Shown: in pieces, positions 25,309-34,131 of the stretch
Position numbering within the stretch: position 1 is the first letter of the stretch
Layout of the letters: each line of letters opens with the position of its first letter
Assembly: GCA_023957775.1 (NCBI GenBank)
Contig: JAMLGR010000001.1
Location: 62,001-126,000 of the forward strand
DNA from: Fimbriimonadaceae bacterium
GTDB lineage: Bacteria > Armatimonadota > Fimbriimonadia > Fimbriimonadales > Fimbriimonadaceae
DNA: 64,000 nt
Direction of reading: 5' to 3'
Notes under the pieces: model-generated
What the model saw: only the letters and a program-made list of their open reading frames with translations
Told to the model about the DNA's origin: nothing
Databases searched by the model: none
Position numbers and translations under genes: made by a program

Positions 25309-27252
25309 ATGATGGATTCGGGAAACGACACGGAGCAGTACCACGATCTCTTCCTTCAGGAGGCGACCGAGCAGTTGGAGATCCTGGAGCGGGAGACCCT
25401 TGGGCTCGAGAGCGACGCCGATCTCACTCGGGTCCAGGCGCTCTTTCGAGCCGCCCACACCTTGAAGGGAAGCAGCCGAGCCATGGGCTTCGTGAAGATC
25501 GCCGATCTCACGCACGAGATGGAGAACCTGCTCGATCGGCTGCGCACCGGTGAAGTCCGGTGCTCCCCGACCGTCGTTCAAGCCCTCCTTGAGGCCAACG
25601 ACCTCCTCTCGGACCTCACGGAGGACGTTCGGACGGGCGTGGACTCCGGCGTCAATCCACAGCACCTCCTGGAGACCATCAGGTCCCTCCATGGCGAGGC
25701 GGCGTCCAGGCCGCCTTCGCGCCGATTGATGCGCGCACAAGTGGCGCTCGAGCCCTCTTGCGTAATGAAGTTCGTCCGGGCGTTCATGGCGATCAACGCA
25801 GCCTCCGAAGTCGGCGAAATCGTGGAGTGCGTGCCGGACCGCGCCGCGCTCGAAGAGGAGCAGTTCGACTCGGAGTTCGAGATCTACGTGATGACCGGGG
25901 TCTCCGCAGCGGAGCTTCAGAAGCGCCTTCAAACCATTCCGGAAGTCGCGTCCTGCCACGTCACCGAGTCGGCAGCACAGCCTGAAAGCCCCCAAGCTCC
26001 CCTTCCTGCGCCCGTCCTCGAGCCCTCGGCGCCAAGCAGTTCGCCAAAGCGGTTGGACACAGGACAAACCGTGCGCGTGGACGTGGCGCGCATGGACGAG
26101 TTGATGAATCTGGTGGGCGAACTGGTGATCGATCGTACGAGGGTCGCCCAGCTCGCCTCGTCCCTCGCGTCCCGTTTCCCGGGCGACGAGGCGATCGATC
26201 AGGTTCAGGAGACGGTGGCGCACATCGGCCGGATCACTGCGGGACTCCAGGAGAGCATCCTCAAGGCACGCATGCTGCCGATCGAGACGGTGTTCAGCCG
26301 CTTTCCGAGAATGGTGCGCGACCTTGCCCAGAGCCTGAAGAAAGAGGTGGGTCTGGAAATGCGCGGGGCCGATACGGAGATTGATCGAAGCGTGATCGAG
26401 ATCATCGGCGATCCGATCCTGCACATCCTCCGGAACTCGCTGGACCACGGGATCGAGCCGCCGGACCTCCGGGAGCGGGTGGACAAACCTCGCCGCGGCA
26501 CGATCGTGCTCTCGGCCAGGCACATCGAAAACCAGATCGTCATCGACATTGAGGACGACGGTGGCGGCATCGACATCGAACGCGTCAAAGCCAAGGCCGT
26601 TGAAAGGGGCATCATCGACAGCCCGACGGCCGCCGCTATGACGGAGCAAGAGGCCGTCAATCTCGTCTTTGCCAGCGGATTGAGCACCGCGGCGGATGTG
26701 AGCGACGTCTCGGGCCGCGGCGTGGGCATGGACATCGTCAAGGCCAACATCCAACGGTTGGGCGGGATGATCGACGTGCAGACGCGCCCCGGAAGAGGGA
26801 CGCGGTTTACGTTTCGACTCCCTCTCACCCTCGCGATCATCCGCGGCCTGCTGGTGCGCGTCGGATCGGGCGCCTACGTGGTTCCCATCAGCAATATCGT
26901 CGAGACCCTCCTCGTTCGCGAACGGGAGATCCAACGGTTGCCGGACAGCGAAGTCCTGGTCGTGCGAGGCACGATCACTCCGCTGGTCCGCCTGCGCAGT
27001 TGGTTCCGCGGCCGGATCGCCGACGATGCGGTCGAGGACTCCGACAAGCGCTATGTCGTGGTCGCAGGCGTCGCGGACCAGCGCGTGGGACTCATCGTCG
27101 ACGGTCTGGGTGGGGAGCAGGAAGTGGTGATCAAGAGTCTGGGCTCGAATTGCGGGGACACCCGAGGCATCAGCGGAGCGACGATTCTCGGCGATGGAAC
27201 GGTGGCGTTGATCGTCGACGTGAACGAGGTCGTTACGAAGGAGGCTGCCTGA
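25309..27252 (+). CDS. cheA: Chemotaxis histidine kinase CheA
   Basis: CheA autophosphorylates and passes phosphate to CheY/CheB, linking receptors to the flagellar motor. The ATG-ATG start after GGTGGAG gives 647 residues. Domains in order: HPt with phospho-accepting His50 (FRAAHTLKGSSRAMG), a P2-like domain near 150-225, the dimerisation helices (VARMDELMNLVGELVIDRTRV), the GHKL ATPase (HILRNSLDHGIE, DDGGGID, GRGVGMDIVK), and a C-terminal CheW-like domain. The rest of the chemotaxis operon is not adjacent. It overlaps the HDOD gene by one base. Confidence 0.95.
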   Translation: MMDSGNDTEQYHDLFLQEATEQLEILERETLGLESDADLTRVQALFRAAHTLKGSSRAMGFVKIADLTHEMENLLDRLRTGEVRCSPTVVQALLEANDLLSDLTEDVRTGVDSGVNPQHLLETIRSLHGEAASRPPSRRLMRAQVALEPSCVMKFVRAFMAINAASEVGEIVECVPDRAALEEEQFDSEFEIYVMTGVSAAELQKRLQTIPEVASCHVTESAAQPESPQAPLPAPVLEPSAPSSSPKRLDTGQTVRVDVARMDELMNLVGELVIDRTRVAQLASSLASRFPGDEAIDQVQETVAHIGRITAGLQESILKARMLPIETVFSRFPRMVRDLAQSLKKEVGLEMRGADTEIDRSVIEIIGDPILHILRNSLDHGIEPPDLRERVDKPRRGTIVLSARHIENQIVIDIEDDGGGIDIERVKAKAVERGIIDSPTAAAMTEQEAVNLVFASGLSTAADVSDVSGRGVGMDIVKANIQRLGGMIDVQTRPGRGTRFTFRLPLTLAIIRGLLVRVGSGAYVVPISNIVETLLVREREIQRLPDSEVLVVRGTITPLVRLRSWFRGRIADDAVEDSDKRYVVVAGVADQRVGLIVDGLGGEQEVVIKSLGSNCGDTRGISGATILGDGTVALIVDVNEVVTKEAA

Positions 27253-28130
27253 TGGCTCTTCCCCAGGACCTCTCCGCCACGACGCGAAAGTGGATCTTGC
27301 GCGGCGTCCACGACCTGCCGTCGCTGTCCGACGTGGTGACGAAGACGCTGGAGGCCACCGAGCGGGAGTCCACCAGCGCGAGCGAGATCGAGCGTTTGGT
27401 GAGCTCGGATGCCGCCCTCTCGGCGAAAATTCTGCGCGTCGTGAACTCGGCGTACTACGGTTTGTCCGGTCAGGTGTCGAGCCTGAACCAGGCCGTCGTG
27501 ATCCTGGGGATCCAACAGATCCGCAACCTCGTTCTCAGCATCAGCGCCCTGAGCCTGCTCAAAGGCAGGACGCCCCAGTTGAGGAGGCTGCAGCACAGCT
27601 TTTGGATGCACTCCTTCGCCACCGCGGTTTGCGCGCAGATCATCGCCCGCCGCAAGCGATTCTCGGCCCGGGACGCGGAAATGGTCTACACGGCGGGATT
27701 GCTACACGATATCGGGAGGCTCTACCTGTTCAGCGCGGTGTCCGAAGAGTATCTGGCCGTCATCGCCCACGCCGCAAAGTCGGAGCGGAGCCTCGACGAG
27801 GTCGAGCCGGAGATGCTCGGCGTGCGCCACGACGAGATCGGAGGGGAGTTGGCGAAGACGTGGCACTTTCCCGCGGCGCTGACCGACTTGATCGCCCGCC
27901 ACGAGGGCCCGTTCGGCGACGAGATCGAGCACGCGTTGTTCGCGATCCACGGAGCCGATCGGTTGACGGCGTCGAGATACACCAAGACGTTTGGCGTGCA
28001 GACACCCACGATGGACTTGGAAGTCGAGTGTTGGCTCGGATTCACGCCCGAGGATATCGAAGCGGTTTTGGCGGAGACCGAGAGCAAGGTCGATGAGGCG
28101 GCCGAAGTGTACGGACTGATCGTGCAGTAA
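27252..28130 (+). CDS. HDOD-domain signalling protein
   Basis: This 292-residue protein consists of a HDOD domain. HDOD domains resemble HD phosphohydrolases but usually lack activity and regulate motility and c-di-GMP signalling. Visible signatures are LPSLSDVVTKTLEATE, IERLVSSDAALSAKILRVVNSAYYG and LLHDIGRLYLFSA, the last keeping an HD pair. The ATG overlaps the cheA TGA (TGATG), so translation is coupled. The pairing of cheA with HDOD and fliD suggests a role in motility control. Confidence 0.9.
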   Translation: MALPQDLSATTRKWILRGVHDLPSLSDVVTKTLEATERESTSASEIERLVSSDAALSAKILRVVNSAYYGLSGQVSSLNQAVVILGIQQIRNLVLSISALSLLKGRTPQLRRLQHSFWMHSFATAVCAQIIARRKRFSARDAEMVYTAGLLHDIGRLYLFSAVSEEYLAVIAHAAKSERSLDEVEPEMLGVRHDEIGGELAKTWHFPAALTDLIARHEGPFGDEIEHALFAIHGADRLTASRYTKTFGVQTPTMDLEVECWLGFTPEDIEAVLAETESKVDEAAEVYGLIVQ

Positions 28131-28134
28131 CGTT

Positions 28135-30399
28135 ATGAGCATAGGATCCAGCCTTTCCGGCATTACGTTCAGTGGCTTGAGCTCGGGGATCGACACCGAG
28201 GGCTTGATCAAGCAGCTGCTTCAGGTCGAAGCCATCCCGATCCAGCGACTCCAGCTTCAGGAAGCGCAGCTCAACAGTCGATCGAGCGTGCTCCAGCAAC
28301 TGAAGAACCAGATGCAGACGCTTTCGACGAACGCGGCGGGCCTGAACAGCCTCGCGGCCTTCAACCCAATCAGCGCGAGCACGAGCGACAGCAGCGTCGC
28401 GACGCTCAGCGCAACGTCCGGCGCGGTCGCGGGCTCATACGACCTTTCGGTCTCCAAACTCGCCAAGGCACACAAGTTCTCGTCCTCCGCGCAATCCGAC
28501 ACGACCAGCGCCCTCGGCCTTGCCGGCAAGTTCGTTGTCAACGGCAAGGCGGTCGACGTGGTGGCCACGGACTCGTTGGCCGCCGTCGCCCAGAAGATCA
28601 CCAATGCGAACGTCGGGGTAACTGCGAGCGTGATCGACGGAGGTGCCGGGAGCGCGTATCTGACCATCACCGCGTCCTCCACGGGCGCGACGAACAAGAT
28701 CCAGATCGCCGACCTCTCCGGAACCGTCGCCGACACCTTGGGCCTCGTCGCCGGCGCCGCGACGATTCGCGAATCGATCGCCAACGGGGCCACCAGCTTT
28801 GGATTCAGCTCCTCCACCACGGCCGTCGGTTCGCTTTTCGGAGCGACCGGGCTGGCGTCCGGGACGGTGCTCATCAACGGCGTCGGCGTCAGCATCGATC
28901 CCAACGCGGATTCGCTCCAGGCTATCGCCGACAAGATCAACGCAGCCGGGACCGGAGCGACCGCGACGGTGCGAAGCGCCCAGAAGAACGGCGCGACGGT
29001 CTACAAGTTGGATATCAGCGGCGCCACGACGCCGACGTTTGCCGACGACCAGAACATCTTGGGGTCCCTCGGCATCCTCCAGCAACCGATCGGCTCGGAG
29101 CTCGTGGCCGCGCAGAGCGCCGAGTACACGCTCGACACGATCGCCTTCACGAGCGAGACCAATGCGATCACCACGGTGATTCCCGGAGTGACGCTCACGC
29201 TTCTCTCGGCCGACGAAACGACGCCGAAAACGTCTACCTTGACCCTTCAGCGCGATACCGACGGCGTGAAGTCGTCGGTGCAGGGCTTCGTGGACAGCTT
29301 CAACGGCGTCATCGACTTCATCAAGCAGAACAGCGCGTTCGACAAGGACACGTTCAACAGCGGGGCGCTCTTTGGAGACCCCGTCGCCCGCCAAGTCGAA
29401 TCGGCGATCACGGACCTGCTCTTCAATACGGTGCCCGGCCTGACCGGAACCTACACCAACCTGAGCCAACTGGGTTTCTCGATGGGCGAAGAGGGCAAGC
29501 TGACCTTCGACCAGGCGGCCTTCGATACGGCCATGGCGGCCGACCCTGCGGGCGTGAGCGCCGTGTTCCGCGCGATGGGGAAGGGCTCGACGGACTCCAT
29601 CACCTACGTGTCGAGCTCGGACAAGACCGTGGCTTCGGGGACCGGCTCCTACGATGTCGTGATCTCGCAGATCGCGACCAAGGGGTCCTACACAGGCTCC
29701 GTGGCCCAAACGGCGCCAAGCTCCGTCCCGGAGACCCTGACGTTCGACGGAACCCTCTTCGGCAGCACGCCCTACCAACTGGTGCTTCCCATCGGCAGCA
29801 CGGCCGCGGCCGCCGTCGATCAGATCAACAACGACTCCGCGCTGAAGGACCTCGTGGTTGCGAGCTTGGACGGAGGATTGCTCAAGATCGAGAGCAAACG
29901 CTACGGCGCCAACGGCAACTTCACCGTCGACAGCGACACCGCGGCCGCGTCCGACACGAGCGGCATCGGCATCGGCCAACCCGGTACGGTCTCCACGGGC
30001 CTGGATGTCGCGGGGACGATCAACGGGGAAGCCGCGACCGGGAGCGGCCAGTTCCTGGTCGGCAATACCGGCAACGCGAAGACCTCCGGCCTGCAGATTC
30101 AGTACACGGGCATCGACACGGGCCTGGTGGGCACGATCAAGTTCACGAAGGGCATCGCCGCGCAGATGACCGATTCCGTGTTCACGTTCACCGACTCGGT
30201 CAGCGGACTGCTCACCAGCACCGACCAGTCCATCCAGGACCAGGTGGCGTCGATCGAGCAGCAGATCGCCGACATCCAAGAGCGTCTCGCCTCCAGGGAG
30301 ACCGAGCTGCGCGCGCGCTTTGCCGCCATGGAGCAAACCATGGCCCAGTACCAGTCGCAAGCGGCCCGGCTCGGAGCCCTGAACCAGAACACCGGCTAG
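28135..30399 (+). CDS. fliD: Flagellar filament cap FliD (HAP2)
   Basis: FliD forms the cap under which flagellin polymerises at the filament tip. The N-terminal FliD_N domain (SGLSSGIDTEGLIKQLLQVE) and the C-terminal FliD_C coiled coil (QVASIEQQIADIQERLASRE) are clear. At 754 residues it is much longer than the usual 450-500, with extra Ser/Thr/Ala-rich D2/D3-type beta domains in the middle, which are solvent-exposed in known structures. It starts 4 nt after the HDOD gene. No fliS/fliT or flagellin gene follows. Confidence 0.92.
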   Translation: MSIGSSLSGITFSGLSSGIDTEGLIKQLLQVEAIPIQRLQLQEAQLNSRSSVLQQLKNQMQTLSTNAAGLNSLAAFNPISASTSDSSVATLSATSGAVAGSYDLSVSKLAKAHKFSSSAQSDTTSALGLAGKFVVNGKAVDVVATDSLAAVAQKITNANVGVTASVIDGGAGSAYLTITASSTGATNKIQIADLSGTVADTLGLVAGAATIRESIANGATSFGFSSSTTAVGSLFGATGLASGTVLINGVGVSIDPNADSLQAIADKINAAGTGATATVRSAQKNGATVYKLDISGATTPTFADDQNILGSLGILQQPIGSELVAAQSAEYTLDTIAFTSETNAITTVIPGVTLTLLSADETTPKTSTLTLQRDTDGVKSSVQGFVDSFNGVIDFIKQNSAFDKDTFNSGALFGDPVARQVESAITDLLFNTVPGLTGTYTNLSQLGFSMGEEGKLTFDQAAFDTAMAADPAGVSAVFRAMGKGSTDSITYVSSSDKTVASGTGSYDVVISQIATKGSYTGSVAQTAPSSVPETLTFDGTLFGSTPYQLVLPIGSTAAAAVDQINNDSALKDLVVASLDGGLLKIESKRYGANGNFTVDSDTAAASDTSGIGIGQPGTVSTGLDVAGTINGEAATGSGQFLVGNTGNAKTSGLQIQYTGIDTGLVGTIKFTKGIAAQMTDSVFTFTDSVSGLLTSTDQSIQDQVASIEQQIADIQERLASRETELRARFAAMEQTMAQYQSQAARLGALNQNTG

Positions 30400-30419
30400 G
30401 ATGCCCCTCTATCGGGTGC

Positions 30420-30440
30420 CACGCCCGCTGGACGGGCGTG
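30420..30440. terminator. Hairpin between convergent fliD and ABC permease genes
   Basis: CACGCCCG and CGGGCGTG form an 8-bp perfect stem with a CTGGA loop between two convergent stops. There is no clear T-tract on either side, so the terminator call is tentative. Confidence 0.5.
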
Positions 30441-30449
30441 CCAATCCGG

Positions 30450-31634
30450 CTAGACCCTGACGAGGACCTCCTCGCGCTGAAACATCCGAACGGCGAGCGC
30501 GATCGCAACCGCGGCGAGAAGGCCGCTGGAGCCGAGCGTGAGCAGCAGGCCGACGCCGTCGTACTTGCCCAAGAGGGCGCTGCGGATGGTGGTGGCGGTG
30601 TTGAGGACCGGGATCAGGCTGACCCAGCGCTCGGAGCCGAAATCGGTGAATCCGATGAACTGGCTGAACACCGCCGGAAGGATCACCACGAAGCTGAGGA
30701 GCGTGGTCTGCGTTTGCGCTTCCCGGACGTTTCGCGCCCACGTGCTGATCGCGACGAGCAGGGCCGCGAAGAGCGCCACGGTCGGGAGCAGCACGGCCAG
30801 GATCACGGCAAACGACGCCGGATTGAGCCCCATGCCCTCCTCCAGCAGCGGCCGCGTGATCGGCAGGTTCAACAGGTTGATGACCACGAGACCCACGATC
30901 GAGGACAGACTGCTGACCAGGCAGACCGTGGCCAGCGCGAGGAACTTGCCAAGCGCGATGCTCGTTCGGCTCACGGGTGAGATCAGGAGCGTCTCCAAGG
31001 TCGCCCGCTCCTTCTCGCCCGCGACGAGATCCGCGACGATGCTCATGCCTCCGTAGAACGCCCAGATCACGATCAGGTACGGGAGCATGCTCAAGACAAA
31101 ATCGTTCGCTCCGCCTTCGCCCACCTTGACGGGCTTCTCCTTGACCTGCACCGGCTCGGACATGTCCGCTGAGACGCCCTTGGCGACCAGCACCGCCTTC
31201 ACGATCTCCTGGTTCATCTCGGAGAACACCTTGCGAACGGCGCCGAGGGTGATTTGCGATTTCTGGTCCTTCGGGTCGAACGCGACCACCACCTGAACGG
31301 CCTTGGTCCCGGCGTTCTTGAGATCCTCGTCGTTCGGCAGCGCCATCACGATGCGCGCCTTGCCGTCCCGGATCAGCTGCTCGCCCTCCTCGATCGTGTC
31401 GACGGTTTGGACGTTGAGCTTGGCCTTCTTGAACGCCTCGGCCAGGGCGCTCTCCCCCTTCACCACGTGGACCTTGAGGTTCTCGGGCTTGGAGAGGGTG
31501 GACGCAAGGAACCCGAAGAGGTACAGGAACATCACGATCATCGCGATGGGCCAGAAGATGGCGCCGGACCGTACCCGCTTGTCCCGGAACATCTCGCGAA
31601 GCTCCTTCCGGTAGATGTGCAGGGTTGCGTTCAA
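30450..31634 (-). CDS. natB: ABC-2 permease, NatB type
   Basis: A 394-residue ABC-2 permease. One N-terminal transmembrane helix (SGAIFWPIAMIVMFLYLFGF) is followed by an extracytoplasmic domain of about 120 residues. Five or so helices follow from about residue 185, with the conserved ABC-2 loop GEKERATLETLLISPVSR. This layout is that of the NatB sodium exporter family, although many relatives have unproven substrates. It starts within the stop of the ATPase gene (4-nt overlap), so the two form one transporter. Confidence 0.85.
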   Translation of the reverse strand: MNATLHIYRKELREMFRDKRVRSGAIFWPIAMIVMFLYLFGFLASTLSKPENLKVHVVKGESALAEAFKKAKLNVQTVDTIEEGEQLIRDGKARIVMALPNDEDLKNAGTKAVQVVVAFDPKDQKSQITLGAVRKVFSEMNQEIVKAVLVAKGVSADMSEPVQVKEKPVKVGEGGANDFVLSMLPYLIVIWAFYGGMSIVADLVAGEKERATLETLLISPVSRTSIALGKFLALATVCLVSSLSSIVGLVVINLLNLPITRPLLEEGMGLNPASFAVILAVLLPTVALFAALLVAISTWARNVREAQTQTTLLSFVVILPAVFSQFIGFTDFGSERWVSLIPVLNTATTIRSALLGKYDGVGLLLTLGSSGLLAAVAIALAVRMFQREEVLVRV

Positions 31635-32389
31635 GCGACCCCTCCCGCCAGGGGCTTCTGTTCGCCAATCAGGCGAAGAAAGGCGACTTCCAGATTGGGG
31701 CTCTCGGCACGGGTCTTCAACTCCTCGGCGGTGCCTTCGGCGTGGACGACTCCATCGTGGAGCAGTGCCAGCCGGTCGCAGAGGCGTTCGGCCTCGCTCA
31801 TGATGTGGGTGCAGTAGATCACGGTCTTCCCCTGGGCCCGCGCCTCCTCGACGTAGCCCATGATCGTCTGGCTCGTGACGACGTCCAACCCGGCCGTGGG
31901 CTCATCGAAGAACAGCACGGGCGGGTCGTGGAGGATGGTGCGAGCGATGGAAACGCGCTGCTTCTGGCCCGTCGACAGCTTGTCGCAAAGCCGGTCCGTG
32001 AACTCGTTCAAATCGAGCTTGGCCACGACATAGTCGACGCGCTGCTTGAGGGCGGAGCCCTTCAAACCGTAAAGGCCCCCGAAATACTCGAGCAACTCGA
32101 TCGGGTTGAGCCGCCCGTAAAGCGCCGTCGTGCTGGAAAGGAACCCGATGCTGGCCCTCACGCGCTCGGAGTCCCTCACCACGTCGAATCCACCGACGTC
32201 GGCCGTTCCCGAGGTGGGGGTCAGGACCGTCGAGAGCATCCGGAGCAGGGTGGTCTTGCCCGCGCCGTTGCACCCGAGGATCCCGAAGATCTGGCCCGGA
32301 TGGGCTTCGAGCGAGATGCCATCCACCGCCTTCACCACACCGCGTTTCGAATCTTTGAAATGCTTGCAGATCGAGACGGTTCTGACCAC
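31631..32389 (-). CDS. natA: ABC transporter ATP-binding protein, NatA type
   Basis: This 252-residue ATPase energises the adjacent permease. Walker A is GCNGAGKTT, the signature motif [13 protein letters not shown], and Walker [13 protein letters not shown]. Subfamily features ([23 protein letters not shown]) match NatA and other ABC-2 exporters. The start is a GTG that sits only 6 nt downstream of a TACAAT -10-like element, so the mRNA may be leaderless. It overlaps the permease start by 4 nt. Confidence 0.9.
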   Translation of the reverse strand: MVRTVSICKHFKDSKRGVVKAVDGISLEAHPGQIFGILGCNGAGKTTLLRMLSTVLTPTSGTADVGGFDVVRDSERVRASIGFLSSTTALYGRLNPIELLEYFGGLYGLKGSALKQRVDYVVAKLDLNEFTDRLCDKLSTGQKQRVSIARTILHDPPVLFFDEPTAGLDVVTSQTIMGYVEEARAQGKTVIYCTHIMSEAERLCDRLALLHDGVVHAEGTAEELKTRAESPNLEVAFLRLIGEQKPLAGGVA

Positions 32390-32395
32390 GCCGGG

Positions 32396-32401
32396 ATTGT
32401 A
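32396..32401 (-). promoter_or_regulatory. Leaderless-type promoter of the NatAB genes
   Basis: GGTACAAT on the minus strand ends 6 nt before the GTG start of the ATPase gene. Transcription starting about 7 nt after a -10 box would begin at or next to the start codon. No Shine-Dalgarno sequence is present. Confidence 0.55.
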
Positions 32402-32410
32402 CCGGCACGG

Positions 32411-34015
32411 TCACATGCGGAACAGGCCGAACCGCGGGGGGCGGGAGGGGGCGTTTTGGGCCGCCTCGATGCCCAAGGCAAGGACGCGCCGCGTGTCCAC
32501 TGGGTCGATCACGCCGTCGTCCCACAGGCGCGCCGTCGCGTAGTAGCACGAGGACTCCTCGGCGTACGAGGCCAGGATGGGCGCCTTGAACGCCGCTTGC
32601 TCCTCCTCGGTCATCGTTTCGCCGCGCGCGGCAAGCTGATCGAGCTTGACGGTGAGCAGCACGTTCGCCGCCTGCTCGCCGCCCATCACGCTGATTCTCG
32701 CGTTGGGCCACATCCACAACTGCCGCGGACCGAACGCCCGGCCGCACATCCCATAGTTCCCTGCGCCGTACGAACCTCCAACGACGACCGTGAACTTCGG
32801 CACGTTGGCGGTGCTCACGGCGGTCACGAGCTTTGCGCCGTGCTTGGCGATGCCCTCGTTCTCCACTTTGCGGCCCACCATGAAGCCGGTGATGTCTTGC
32901 AGGAACACGAGAGGAATGCCGCGCTGGCAGCACAACTCGATGAAGTGCGCGCCCTTTTGCGCGGACTCGCTGAACAAGATGCCGTCGTTGGCGAGCACTC
33001 CCGCCAGATGCCCATGGAAGCGCGCGAACCCACAGATCAAGGTCGTTCCGAAGTTTCGCTTGAACTCCTGGAAGCGCGAGCCGTCCACCACTCGGGCGAT
33101 CACCTCACGCATGGCCATGGGGTGCTTCGAGTCCGTGGGGACCAGCGAATAGAGTTCGGACGGGTCGTACAGCGGGTCTTCGGCGGGCTCGGGCGGAGTC
33201 TTGGTTGGGCGGGGCCCGAGAGACTCGACGATGTTCCGCAGGATCTCGATCGCGTGGGCGTCGTCCTCCGCGAAGTGGTCGGCCACGCCGCTGATGCGCG
33301 TGTGCACGTCCGCGCCACCGAGGTCTTCCGCGCTCACCTCCTCGCCGGTCGCGGCCTTGACGAGCGGAGGGCCGCCCAGAAAGATCGTGCCCTCGCCCTT
33401 GACGATCACCGCCTCGTCGCTCATCGCGGGGACGTAGGCGCCTCCTGCGGTGCAGGAGCCCATGACCGCCGCGATCTGCGCGATGCCGAGCGAACTCATC
33501 ACGGCCTGGTTGTAGAAGATTCGGCCGAAGTGGTCGCGGTCGGGGAACACTTCGCTTTGAAGCGGCAGAAACGCGCCGCCAGAGTCCACCAGATAGAGGC
33601 AGGGCAGGTGGTTCTCGAGGGCGATCTCCTGGAGTCGGATGTGTTTCTTGACCGTGATGGGGAAGTAGGTGCCCCCTTTCACCGTCGCGTCGTTCGCCAC
33701 GATCGCGCACTCCCTTCCCTGGACGCGCCCAATCCCGGTCACGATCCCGGCGCCTGGAGCGTCGCCTTCGTACATGCCGTTGGCGGCAAGCGCGCTGAAC
33801 TCGAGGAACGCGGAGCCTGGGTCGACGAGAGCCTCGATCCGTTCGCGGGCGAGCATCTTTCCACGGTCCTTGTGCTTGGCGATCGCGCGATCTCCCCCTC
33901 CGCGCCGGGCGTGTTGGATTCGATCCCGAAACTCGGCGAGTGTGGCGTCCATCGCCTCGCGATTGGCCCGATGCTCGGCGTCGGTCAGGTCCACGTGCGT
34001 CGGAAGGGGGTCCAT
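32411..34015 (-). CDS. mccB: Acyl-CoA carboxylase beta subunit (methylcrotonyl-CoA carboxylase type)
   Basis: This 534-residue carboxyltransferase subunit carboxylates an acyl-CoA using carboxybiotin. Its length and sequence match the methylcrotonyl-CoA carboxylase beta chain, used in leucine degradation: [49 protein letters not shown] and [18 protein letters not shown]. Propionyl- or geranyl-CoA carboxylase activity cannot be excluded. No alpha (biotin) subunit or leucine-catabolism gene is beside it. A TAATCT element 9 nt before the ATG may be its promoter. Confidence 0.87.
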   Translation of the reverse strand: MDPLPTHVDLTDAEHRANREAMDATLAEFRDRIQHARRGGGDRAIAKHKDRGKMLARERIEALVDPGSAFLEFSALAANGMYEGDAPGAGIVTGIGRVQGRECAIVANDATVKGGTYFPITVKKHIRLQEIALENHLPCLYLVDSGGAFLPLQSEVFPDRDHFGRIFYNQAVMSSLGIAQIAAVMGSCTAGGAYVPAMSDEAVIVKGEGTIFLGGPPLVKAATGEEVSAEDLGGADVHTRISGVADHFAEDDAHAIEILRNIVESLGPRPTKTPPEPAEDPLYDPSELYSLVPTDSKHPMAMREVIARVVDGSRFQEFKRNFGTTLICGFARFHGHLAGVLANDGILFSESAQKGAHFIELCCQRGIPLVFLQDITGFMVGRKVENEGIAKHGAKLVTAVSTANVPKFTVVVGGSYGAGNYGMCGRAFGPRQLWMWPNARISVMGGEQAANVLLTVKLDQLAARGETMTEEEQAAFKAPILASYAEESSCYYATARLWDDGVIDPVDTRRVLALGIEAAQNAPSRPPRFGLFRM

Positions 34016-34131
34016 GGGGACGTAAGATTACCGACTCCTTGGGGGCCAAGAGACCCTATCGGTTCGGTCGCTATGGGTCGGAGTGCCCGGCGGGGGATGA
34101 AACAGTGCGATGAGGCGTCACCATACGGCTC

